The notes: a model not told the origin generated them from the letters alone. Positions 1-5,946 are shown, numbered from the stretch's first letter. The stretch is DNA of 5,988 nucleotides from an uncultured Saprospiraceae bacterium (GCA_937967535.1 CALCMV010000389.1:1-5988), one strand, 5' to 3'. Program-made: numbers and translations.

Positions 1-1167
1 AATCCTCCTTATAATTATTTGTGGAATGATGCTCAAGCTCAAACCACAGCATCCGCAAGCGGACTTTCTGCCGGAAATTATACAGTGACGATTACTGATT
101 CGAATAATTGTACAACGGTTTGCTCCGTCACGATGACTGGATCTGGCGGCGTTACCTGCAACATTAATGTTTGGCTAGAGGGTGCTTATGACGATAATTC
201 CGGCAATATGAGAAATAGTCTACAGCAACTTAATTTACTTCCTGCGGGACAACCTTATAATAATCCTCCGTGGAATTATCCCGGCAATGAAGGCAGCGGC
301 TGGCAAGCATCCCACTATCCATCCGGTGTTGTTGATTGGGTGTTCATAAGGCTTTGGGAAACAGTACAGCCGGATAGTGAAGCCGGTAAAGGTGTCGGTT
401 TGCTTATGCAAGACGGCAGTATTCAAAACGCAGAAATTGAGTTGACTGCTCCCGCAACTGCTGCTTATTATATTGTGGTAGAACATAGGAATCACCTTCC
501 GGCTATGAGTCCGTCTGCCGTTCCTTTAGTGAATAACGCTTTGACTTACGACTTTAGATCGGCTAACAGCTATGCACAAGGCGGCTCCGGTCAAAAACAA
601 ATCGGCAATCAATGGTTTATGTATGCCGGTAATATTCATTACGATTCACCTTTAGGCTATGAAATAACGGGCGAAGATGTAATCCCCTGGCAAGTAACTA
701 ATGGTCAATTTGGCAAATATATTGATGAAGATGCTAATATGGATGGAGATGTTAACGGACATGAGCTTGTATTTATCGGACTTAATAATGGCGTATTTTC
801 TGCGGTGAGAAAATCCCCCCTTCCCGGCAATTGTCCTGACAACAGATATATCACTCATACCGTCGTGAATCTCGACGAATCTTCTATTCAATTGCAAATG
901 GAAACCGCCCAAAATATGCCTTTACGGGTCATGTATTATCCAACTTCCAATCCATCTCAAATTCAATATTTGACCTGTGAACCAACTGCCAACTACGGAG
1001 CCAATGGTAATGAACATGTGCAAACTATCAGCAACTTGACTGAAGCAACAGATTACACGATTATCATTCAGTCTTCGCCGGATGTCGGAGCAAATTCTGC
1101 GGACTGTGCCAATATGACTTGGGAGGATATTTCCTGCCCATTTACCCTGACGACCTTAGGGCAATAA
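1..1167 (+). CDS. C-terminal part of a secreted SprB-repeat adhesin-like protein (5' partial)
   Basis: The frame is open from base 1, so this is the last 388 codons of a longer gene; the first ATG (19) lies inside a repeat and is not a real start. Nucleotides 1 to about 140 encode a SprB-type repeat (PPYNYLWND, then SGLSAGNYTVTITDSNNC), a family found in huge Bacteroidota surface proteins such as the gliding adhesin SprB. The following module starts CNINVWLEGAYD (about 160-195), continues with VDWVFIRLWE (331-360) and YYIVVEHRNHLP (466-501), and carries an exact 12-residue EF-hand/dockerin-type loop, DANMDGDVNGHE (730-765), that probably binds calcium. In my recollection this module recurs in Bacteroidota secreted proteins. 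The last ~100 residues look like a fibronectin-III-like beta sandwich ending CPFTLTTLGQ. I see no typical type IX secretion C-terminal sorting domain after it. Location and role (cell surface, adhesion) are inferred; exact function is unknown. Confidence 0.85.
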   Translation, partial: NPPYNYLWNDAQAQTTASASGLSAGNYTVTITDSNNCTTVCSVTMTGSGGVTCNINVWLEGAYDDNSGNMRNSLQQLNLLPAGQPYNNPPWNYPGNEGSGWQASHYPSGVVDWVFIRLWETVQPDSEAGKGVGLLMQDGSIQNAEIELTAPATAAYYIVVEHRNHLPAMSPSAVPLVNNALTYDFRSANSYAQGGSGQKQIGNQWFMYAGNIHYDSPLGYEITGEDVIPWQVTNGQFGKYIDEDANMDGDVNGHELVFIGLNNGVFSAVRKSPLPGNCPDNRYITHTVVNLDESSIQLQMETAQNMPLRVMYYPTSNPSQIQYLTCEPTANYGANGNEHVQTISNLTEATDYTIIIQSSPDVGANSADCANMTWEDISCPFTLTTLGQ

Positions 1168-1227
1168 TCCATTGAATTGTTTGAGTGTGCAAAATATTAG
1201 CCCAAGTTGAATATGTACGAACTGAAA

Positions 1228-1307
1228 ATCAAATCCCAATAGCTATCAGGAGCGGTTTTAGCGAGGCATCAGAGAAGGCGTTTATCGGGATAAACAACTG
1301 ATTTGAT
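1228..1307. repeat. Nested dyad-symmetric intergenic block
   Basis: An 80-bp stretch is bounded by the perfect inverted repeat ATCAAATC (1228-1235) and GATTTGAT (1300-1307). Inside it, ATCAG (1268-1272) faces CTGAT (1298-1302), and the core is a perfect 7-bp hairpin, GTTTATC-GG-GATAAAC (1280-1295). It lies 60 bp after the adhesin stop. It could be a structured 3' end or the remnant of a palindromic repeat. There is no U-run, so a standard intrinsic terminator is unlikely. Confidence 0.45.
1234..1251. repeat. 18-bp near-perfect palindrome
   Basis: TCCCAATAGCTATCAGGA has a perfect 8-bp centre (ATAGCTAT, 1239-1246) and TCC/GGA ends. The only breaks in the dyad are two symmetric CA steps. Replacing both CA by CG gives the perfect palindrome TCCCGATAGCTATCGGGA, so this may be a decayed copy of a dispersed palindromic repeat. 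That origin is inference. Confidence 0.5.
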
Positions 1308-1350
1308 GTTAAGCCAAGTCTATAAAATGTTGGTCATCAGGCAGAAAAAA

Positions 1351-1514
1351 TTTAAACAGGCTAGCCATTTAACTTTGCCTAAAGCGAATACTCGTCAGAC
1401 GAATCCCTTTTTTATTCAATGTGAATATTTTATGAGACAAATCACTACATTTCACAAAAACCTTCGTCAGACGAGTACTATCTCGTAAGCAAACTTAAAC
1501 GGCTAGCCTTTAAA
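1351..1514. repeat. REPIN/MITE-like element: two palindromic repeats in inverted orientation
   Basis: The left arm (1351-1403) and right arm (1463-1514) are imperfect reverse complements about 53 bp long. Each arm holds two palindromes: GGCTAGCC with TTTAA flanks (1359-1366 and 1501-1508), and TCGTCAGACGA (1392-1402 and 1464-1474). The layout is mirror-symmetric, with palindrome centres at about 1362.5, 1397, 1469 and 1504.5 around a midpoint near 1433. Between the arms lie 59 bp of A+T-rich spacer with no coding look. The design matches REPINs (paired inverted REP sequences mobilised in trans by a Y1/RAYT transposase) or a very small MITE. No transposase is present in the window. Confidence 0.7.
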
Positions 1515-1578
1515 CATGCTCTAATTGAGGTTCAGTGGTTCTGTCTTCTTTGGAGAGAAAATAGAACTATATCAACAA

Positions 1579-1611
1579 GTGAGGTTGTCCATAATTTATG
1601 GGCAACCTCAC
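1579..1611. terminator. Strong 15-bp hairpin, possible terminator or mRNA structure
   Basis: GTGAGGTTG (1579-1587) pairs perfectly with CAACCTCAC (1603-1611). The stem continues through a T-G wobble, two C-G pairs and three A/T pairs, leaving a 3-nt loop (1594-1596). It sits 118 bp before the amidotransferase gene and could end transcription from the left. There is no clear T-run on either side, so a classical rho-independent terminator is not assured; a REP-like element is the alternative. Confidence 0.4.
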
Positions 1612-1665
1612 AATATTATCGTACCTTGCTCTTAGAATCGTTTAAAAAGAAAGCGAAGCGAGAAA

Positions 1666-1713
1666 AACGGGCTGGAAGCACCGTTCTACGTGCGCGGACT
1701 GGAAGTGCCGCGC
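1666..1713. repeat. Two tandem hairpins of identical architecture with compensated stems
   Basis: Unit 1 (1666-1685) reads AACGG-GCT-GGA-AGC-A-CCGTT. Unit 2 (1692-1713) reads GCGCGG-ACT-GGA-AGT-G-CCGCGC. Both have an outer stem (5 or 6 bp), an inner 3-bp stem, a GGA loop and one bulged purine on the 3' side, at a period of about 27 bp. The stems differ in sequence but keep pairing (GCT/AGC versus ACT/AGT; AACGG/CCGTT versus GCGCGG/CCGCGC). The second hairpin ends 15 bp before the amidotransferase ATG, so it may be in that mRNA's leader, or this may be a degenerate G+C-rich dispersed repeat. Confidence 0.55.
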
Positions 1714-1728
1714 TACATAATCTAAATC

Positions 1729-2427
1729 ATGAATATGAAAGCAGCCTTACTATTATGCGACCATGTGAAACCCGAATATCTGGCAGAATTTGGAGATTAC
1801 TCTGATATGTTTGCCAACTTATTTCCTGAATTGGAGTGGACGGTTTTTGATGTGTGTAAGGGGCATTTCCCTGAAAATTTGGATGAACACGAAGTGTATT
1901 TTGCGAGTGGTTCGATGCGTTCGGTGTACGAAAAGGAGGATTGGATTATACGTTTGCAAGGTATTATTCGGGAAATTTACCAACAAAAAAAATACTTCGT
2001 TGGGCTTTGTTTTGGACATCAGTTAATTGGTGAATCATTGGGCGGGAAAGTGACCAAATCGCCAAATGGTTGGTGTGTGGGCGTACACGAATTTAGCATA
2101 GAAAAACAGGAAAAATGGATGCAGCCTTTTCAAAATTCCGTCGGCTTGCTGATGATGTGTCAAGACCAAGTGGTACAATTGCCCGAAAATTCGACGGTGC
2201 TGGCAGGAAATGAAAAATGTCCTGTCGGTATATTTCGCGTTGGAGAAACGATGCTCGGTATACAGGCACATCCCGAATTTAGTAAGCAATATGACCAAAT
2301 ACTCATGGAAAATCGCGTACATATCATGGGCGAATCTGTGGTGAAAAAGGGGGTGGAGAGTTTGGAAAAAAGAATTGACGCAGAGGTGGTTCGGGAGTGG
2401 GTGATGCGGTTTATTGGTTTTTCTTAA
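1729..2427 (+). CDS. Stand-alone class I glutamine amidotransferase (GATase1 domain, GMP-synthase-like)
   Basis: A 232-aa cytoplasmic protein that is one complete class I glutamine amidotransferase domain. The family hydrolyses glutamine and passes ammonia to an acceptor. The nucleophile elbow VGLCFGHQLIGESLGG places the catalytic Cys at residue 94. GIQAHPEF supplies His181 and Glu183, so the Cys-His-Glu triad is intact. GSMRSVYE (about 61-68) is the family's upstream oxyanion-region motif. The length fits stand-alone proteins annotated as 'type 1 glutamine amidotransferase' or 'GMP synthase-like'; no ATP-pyrophosphatase synthetase domain is present, so it is not a full GMP synthase. The substrate is unknown. 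The start at 1729 has no Shine-Dalgarno sequence, as is common in Bacteroidota; an in-frame ATG at 1735 is equally possible. Only 17 bp separate its stop from the lipase gene, suggesting co-transcription. Confidence 0.88.
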   Translation: MNMKAALLLCDHVKPEYLAEFGDYSDMFANLFPELEWTVFDVCKGHFPENLDEHEVYFASGSMRSVYEKEDWIIRLQGIIREIYQQKKYFVGLCFGHQLIGESLGGKVTKSPNGWCVGVHEFSIEKQEKWMQPFQNSVGLLMMCQDQVVQLPENSTVLAGNEKCPVGIFRVGETMLGIQAHPEFSKQYDQILMENRVHIMGESVVKKGVESLEKRIDAEVVREWVMRFIGFS

Positions 2428-2444
2428 AAATAAAAAATATTAAT

Positions 2445-3776
2445 ATGATTAAACAAACACAACTTAAGCAATTCTCCAATCCCTACACCATAATTTTCAC
2501 ATTATTCATCGCTGCTTTTGTCATAATAAGTGCTTGCAAGCAAGATGATGAGATGGAAACAGTGCCATGCGATTCCACAGTTTTACCAATAGTGATGGCG
2601 CATGGTTTTCTGGCTTCGGGCGATACCTACGCGACACAATTTCAGCGATTTACAAGTAATAATTATTGTGCAGATAGATTATTTGCCTTCGATTGGAATA
2701 CGCTGGAACAAGAAGGTGCAGAGAATTTATTAGATGCTTTCATTGATGATGTACTTGCTCAAACGGGTGCAACGCAAGTCAATTTGGTCGGACATTCTGC
2801 CGGAAGCGGACTTGGTTACAGCTATCTGTCGGAGGCAGACAGAGCAGCCAAAGTCGCGCATTATGTAGAGGTGGGCAGTGGTGCCAATGCCCAACCCGCA
2901 GGTCCAAATGGCGAAATTCCGACACTCAATATTTGGTCGGAAGATGATTTGATTGTTCCGGGAGGGGATATTCCGGGAGCTATAAATCTCAAATTATCCG
3001 GCTTAGACCATTATGAAGTGGCAACATCTGCAAGCACTTTTGAGGCAATGTATGAGTTTTTTAATGACAAAGTGCCAAGCAGCACTTCTATCGCACCGCA
3101 GCAAGAAATACTTATTGAAGGTCGCGCGGTGACACTCGGAGAGAATACGCCAATCAGCGGAGCTACTATCAACATCTACGCCTTAGATGCCGCCACCGGA
3201 ACACGCCGCAATGCCGAAGCAGACGCCACCTTAAGCACTGATGCTCAAGGATATTGGTCAGGTTTTGCAGCCGAGCCTGATACCTATTATGAGTTTCATT
3301 TGTTGGGTTCGGGGGCATCGGATAGAGCGATTCACTATTACAGAGAGCCTTTTACGCGCTCCAATTCATTGGTCTATCTTCGGGGATTTCCTCCGGTAGG
3401 TTCTTTGGCGGGTATTCTCTTGTCGAGTGTACCGCAGGATGATAATCAGTCGGCATTGGCGGTGTTTACGGCAAATCAAGCAGTACTTTTTGGGCGCGAT
3501 GACTTGTCGGTAGATGGGTTTGATTTAGCAACATCCGAGTATGCTGCGCCCGAAAAAACAAATATCGCTTTCTTTCTTTACGATGATGGCAATAGCCAAA
3601 CAGATGGCAATATTCATGGTATTTTTGGTCTTTTACCAGCCTTCTTGATTGGTGTGGATTACTTCATACCCGCAACCGAAGCCGCTTCCATAGAACTCAA
3701 ATTTAACGGAAAAACAATGCACATTCCCAACCTCAAATCGGAGACTGACGGAACAATGGTGGCGGTTTTTGATTGA
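2445..3776 (+). CDS. Lipoprotein alpha/beta-hydrolase (lipase/esterase) with C-terminal beta-rich domain
   Basis: A 443-aa predicted lipoprotein. Residues 14-30 are hydrophobic and end in the lipobox I-S-A-C, giving lipidation at Cys31. The following K-Q-D-D-E resembles the acidic lipoprotein export signal that sends Bacteroidota lipoproteins to the cell surface. The catalytic domain (about 45-208) has the oxyanion motif AHGF (52-55), the nucleophile elbow GHSAG with Ser118, an acid at Asp167 or Asp168 (WSEDDLIV) and His189 (LDHY), so the triad is complete. Residues ~220-443 (ILIEGRAV, GATINIYALDAATGTRR, HYYREPFTRS) resemble the C-terminal domain of the Archaeoglobus fulgidus type of lipase, from memory. 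The likely reaction is hydrolysis of carboxyl esters or lipids outside the cell. The start at 2445 is chosen because it begins a proper signal peptide; the in-frame ATG at 2397 would add 16 residues and overlap the upstream gene. Leader AT-rich, no Shine-Dalgarno. Confidence 0.87.
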   Translation: MIKQTQLKQFSNPYTIIFTLFIAAFVIISACKQDDEMETVPCDSTVLPIVMAHGFLASGDTYATQFQRFTSNNYCADRLFAFDWNTLEQEGAENLLDAFIDDVLAQTGATQVNLVGHSAGSGLGYSYLSEADRAAKVAHYVEVGSGANAQPAGPNGEIPTLNIWSEDDLIVPGGDIPGAINLKLSGLDHYEVATSASTFEAMYEFFNDKVPSSTSIAPQQEILIEGRAVTLGENTPISGATINIYALDAATGTRRNAEADATLSTDAQGYWSGFAAEPDTYYEFHLLGSGASDRAIHYYREPFTRSNSLVYLRGFPPVGSLAGILLSSVPQDDNQSALAVFTANQAVLFGRDDLSVDGFDLATSEYAAPEKTNIAFFLYDDGNSQTDGNIHGIFGLLPAFLIGVDYFIPATEAASIELKFNGKTMHIPNLKSETDGTMVAVFD

Positions 3777-3812
3777 TTTTGAGAAAGTTTTTGGTGAACT
3801 TACATGAAAAAC

Positions 3813-4005
3813 TATACTGTGAACTGTATAAATTTTGGAAAACTGTAATGACTGCTTTAGCTGTCAAGTAAAATAAAAATAAATTTATAAATTATTGTTT
3901 TTAAATTTTTTATAAATAAAAAATAATATACTTGACAGCTAAAGCAGTCATTACGGGTTCATTTAGAAAACTGATATTTTCCGAAATTTACCCGTTCACA
4001 GTATA
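3813..4005. mobile_element. 193-bp MITE-like element with long terminal inverted repeats
   Basis: The ends are the perfect 12-bp inverted repeat TATACTGTGAAC (3813-3824) and its complement (3994-4005). Similarity continues inward (TAAATTT-GGAAAA on both arms), interrupted by about 19 nt present only on the right arm. It resumes as a perfect 26-bp inverted repeat (3845-3870 versus 3929-3954), containing GCTTTAGCTGTCAAG and its complement. The 58-bp core (3871-3928) is nearly pure A/T with a single G. No ORF is present. This is the form of a non-autonomous miniature inverted-repeat element. The right end lies 11 bp before the GNAT start, so the element forms most of that gene's upstream region. 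A TA target duplication is possible, since both ends carry TA, but cannot be proven without the empty site. A long cruciform-type terminator is the alternative. Confidence 0.7.
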
Positions 4006-4016
4006 ATTAAAAACTT

Positions 4017-4823
4017 ATGGAAATAAGAAATCTAAAAAACACCGGATTGGATAAAATAGTCGAATGTCTACTTGAATCTTTTAAAAATTATGCTGTTCCC
4101 GTGCCGACAAGTTTGGATTATTGGGATGCCAGATACAAAGGAGCAAGAGTTGATTATGAATTTTCCTATGGAGCATTTGAAAATGGTAAAATGGTTGGAT
4201 TTATCATCAATGGAATTGACCAAATTCAAGGGCAGCTAACAGCATTTAATACAGGTACAGGAGTTGTTGAAGCATTTAGAGGTCAAAAAATCGTTGATCA
4301 ACTTTACAATTATGCTATGCCTTTTTTCAAACAAAAAGGAATTACACAATGCCAATTAGAAGTCATTCAGACCAATAAAAGAGCCATAAGAGTTTATGAA
4401 CGAATTGGATTTGAAGTCATCAGAGGATTAAAATGTTTTAAGGGCGAATTGAATACTAGCCCAAGTAACATGAAATTGCACAAAACTGATTTTGAACAGG
4501 TCAAGCAGCCGGATATTCATTATTCGTGGGATTTTAAAAATAAAGCCATTAAAATTTTGAGCGACCAATATGAAACTTACTCTGTCATCAATGAAGAAGA
4601 AGAGAATATTGGATATTTTGTCATTAATGCAGCACACAATTCTTTAGCACAATTGGAATCAAGCTCAGACAATTATAACGACTTGTTAAAAGGAATCGGT
4701 AAAATCTCTAATGAAATTAGGATAATCAATGTTGATGAAAAATTGAGCGAAAAAATTGCAGTGCTTCAAAAATTTGGCTTGGTCAATAATATTGATCAAT
4801 TTGAAATGGAAATGAAAATTTAG
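4017..4823 (+). CDS. GNAT-family N-acetyltransferase
   Basis: A 268-aa soluble protein. Residues 1-145 form a GNAT acyltransferase domain, which uses acetyl-CoA to acylate an amine. The beta4-alpha3 region NTGTGVVEAFRGQKIVDQLY (78-97) and the motif B stretch LEVIQTNKRAIRVYERIGFEV (114-134, N120, Y127, GF) are clear. The CoA-pyrophosphate loop usually reads RGxGxG/A; here it is RGQKIV, so two glycines are replaced, which may alter or weaken cofactor binding. Residues ~150-268 do not show GNAT motifs but have a similar alternation (SVINEEEENIGYFVINAAHNS, then a helix, then EKIAVLQKFGLVNNID), perhaps a degenerate second GNAT-like half. The substrate cannot be told. Composition is more A+T-rich than the two genes to the left, and the start is 11 bp after an inverted-repeat element, both consistent with an accessory gene. 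Confidence 0.83.
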   Translation: MEIRNLKNTGLDKIVECLLESFKNYAVPVPTSLDYWDARYKGARVDYEFSYGAFENGKMVGFIINGIDQIQGQLTAFNTGTGVVEAFRGQKIVDQLYNYAMPFFKQKGITQCQLEVIQTNKRAIRVYERIGFEVIRGLKCFKGELNTSPSNMKLHKTDFEQVKQPDIHYSWDFKNKAIKILSDQYETYSVINEEEENIGYFVINAAHNSLAQLESSSDNYNDLLKGIGKISNEIRIINVDEKLSEKIAVLQKFGLVNNIDQFEMEMKI

Positions 4824-4907
4824 GGATGATGATAGAATTAGGCAATCAGCATTAAAAATTCAAAAAATTATGGAACAAGCAAACTTGTTAATATAGCCTA
4901 CAACGAG

Positions 4908-5013
4908 ATTATATTTAGCCATTTTTACGAAAAAAATCCAAATTTGGCTGATTATAGAAAATTATAATTAGCCATTTTTAATAAAAATTTGCAAATTTGG
5001 CTAATTATAATTT
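4908..5013. repeat. Two tandem 53-bp hairpin repeats
   Basis: Units 4908-4960 and 4961-5013 share TTAGCCATTTTTA (4915-4927 and 4968-4980) and CAAATTTGGCT (4939-4949 and 4992-5002) at an exact 53-bp offset. Each unit is itself a dyad. In unit 2, 16 bp pair perfectly (4959-4974 with 4998-5013). In unit 1, AGCCA (4917-4921) pairs with TGGCT (4945-4949), and the stem extends to 4909/4957 with wobbles and one mismatch. Inside both loops, ATTTTT faces a run of A. The pair starts 85 bp after the GNAT stop. It could be a double transcription terminator, an attenuating mRNA structure or copies of a small palindromic repeat. Confidence 0.6.
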
Positions 5014-5029
5014 ACAATGAATGTCGTAA

Positions 5030-5143
5030 ATGACTGATAAAGAGCGAGTTATTTTTGCGAGCTATTTGTTTGAACCAGGAAGAAAATATATTTCTTTTTG
5101 TAAAATACAGAAAAATAGATATATTCGCATAGGTAAGGCCTAA
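5030..5143 (+). CDS. Doubtful small ORF, 37 codons
   Basis: ATG at 5030 runs to TAA at 5141-5143 and encodes MTDKERVIFASYLFEPGRKY followed by 17 more residues that are basic and end RIGKA. The peptide has a balanced composition rather than the low-complexity product expected from A+T-rich noncoding DNA. I recognise no family, see no ribosome binding site, and the length is within chance. It could be a real small protein, a fragment of a decayed gene, or nothing. Confidence 0.15.
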   Translation: MTDKERVIFASYLFEPGRKYISFCKIQKNRYIRIGKA

Positions 5144-5245
5144 CTTCAGAAGTATGAGTTTTTAATGTGTCAAGTTAAAAGCGGAATAGTATGTATGTTT
5201 TTAAGTTTTGTCTTATCTGTAAAAAGAAAAAACCATAAAAAACGC

Positions 5246-5253
5246 TACCTTTA
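5246..5253 (+). promoter_or_regulatory. Possible Bacteroidota -7 box before the nuclease gene
   Basis: TACCTTTA matches the Bacteroidota -7 consensus TAnnTTTG at all but the last base and ends 21 bp before the ATG at 5275. That spacing would give a short leader of about 15 nt. No convincing -33 TTTG/TTG element is found at the usual distance of about 19-21 bp upstream, so this is weak. Confidence 0.3.
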
Positions 5254-5274
5254 CGAATAAAACAAAGTCAATAA

Positions 5275-5946
5275 ATGAAGCCGAAATTAACGATAAGTAA
5301 ATTAAAAGAAGCTGCAAAAGAGTTTTGTGAAACTGAGTCAATTCACAAGAATAAAGACTTGTTTGGAGTTACTGACGGCAAAGCAATAGGAACCTATATT
5401 GAGCATAAATTTCAAGGCTATCTTGAAGAACATTATACATATGAAAAAGGGTCTTCGGCAAAAGGAATTGATTTGCCCGGAAAAGATGTCTGTACTGATA
5501 TTAAAGTAACATCTATCAAACAACCTCAATCCTCTTGTCCGTTTAAAGATGCGAAGCAGAAAATCTTTGGATTAGGGTATAATCTACTCGTGTTTGTTTA
5601 CGACAAAACAGATGACAATAAGAGTAAACGTGCTGTATTAAATTTTGTAAGTTGCTCTTTTTTGGATAAGGAGAGAACTGCTGATTATACGACTACATTC
5701 AGGATTAGACAAATGATTGAGGACGGTGGAAATAAAGAGGATATTGTCGCTTATTTGAATGATAGAAGAATACCTGCCGATGAGACAACACTCAATTTAA
5801 TTGCAGAACGAATTTTACAAAATACCCCAAAACAAGGATATTTGACCATATCAAATGCCTTACAATGGAGATTACAATACGGAAGAGTGGTCAAATTAAC
5901 CGATACTATTAAGGGGATATCTAAGCTAATTGATAAAGTGACTTAA
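5275..5946 (+). CDS. Probable type II restriction endonuclease (PD-(D/E)xK-like nuclease)
   Basis: A 223-aa soluble protein, the usual size of a type II restriction enzyme, which cuts DNA at a specific site unless it is methylated. The catalytic core appears to be GTYIEHKFQGYL (Glu43 in a helix), then GIDLPGKDVCTDIKVTS. Asp66 and Asp75-Ile-Lys77 fit the D...(D/E)xK metal-binding motif, with hydrophobic beta-strand residues around it. A further strand GYNLLVFVYDKTDD (101-114) follows, as in this fold. The C-terminal part has GYLTISNALQWRLQYGRV (188-205), a well-defined block that may contact DNA or be structural. I recall similar proteins annotated as restriction endonucleases but cannot name the prototype or target site. 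The ATG at 5275 is the first in frame after the A-rich leader. The stop codon overlaps the next ATG by one base, suggesting translational coupling with a partner such as a methyltransferase. Confidence 0.65.
   Translation: MKPKLTISKLKEAAKEFCETESIHKNKDLFGVTDGKAIGTYIEHKFQGYLEEHYTYEKGSSAKGIDLPGKDVCTDIKVTSIKQPQSSCPFKDAKQKIFGLGYNLLVFVYDKTDDNKSKRAVLNFVSCSFLDKERTADYTTTFRIRQMIEDGGNKEDIVAYLNDRRIPADETTLNLIAERILQNTPKQGYLTISNALQWRLQYGRVVKLTDTIKGISKLIDKVT

Noticed and set aside
1370..1377. TAACTTTG, a perfect match to the Bacteroidota -7 box TAnnTTTG
   Set aside because: It lies inside the inverted-repeat arm, has no -33 TTG at the right distance, and is over 350 bp from the next gene.
1303..1488. 61-codon + strand ORF in the gap after the adhesin
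   Set aside because: It covers most of the inverted palindromic element, its sequence is explained by that symmetry, and the peptide resembles no protein family.
1819..2322. Minus-strand open frames under the amidotransferase gene
   Set aside because: The + strand frame carries a full catalytic motif set; the opposite frames have no recognisable domain and are shadows of it.
2397..2444. Earlier ATG start for the lipase gene
   Set aside because: It would overlap the end of the amidotransferase gene by 31 bp and put 16 residues with no signal-peptide character before a complete lipoprotein signal; the ATG at 2445 fits better.
4884..4905. Possible integron attC-like site (CTTGTT ... AACGAG around GCCTAC)
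   Set aside because: The pairing is only 6 bp with a wobble and the R'/R'' core consensus is not met; no integrase or second site is seen.
4908..5013. CRISPR array
   Set aside because: There are only two units, they are directly adjacent with no unique spacer, and the repeats are diverged hairpins.
5165..5260. 31-codon + strand ORF with a hydrophobic centre
   Set aside because: It is very short, overlaps the possible promoter of the nuclease gene, is rich in A/T-driven Lys and Phe codons, and has no supporting signal.
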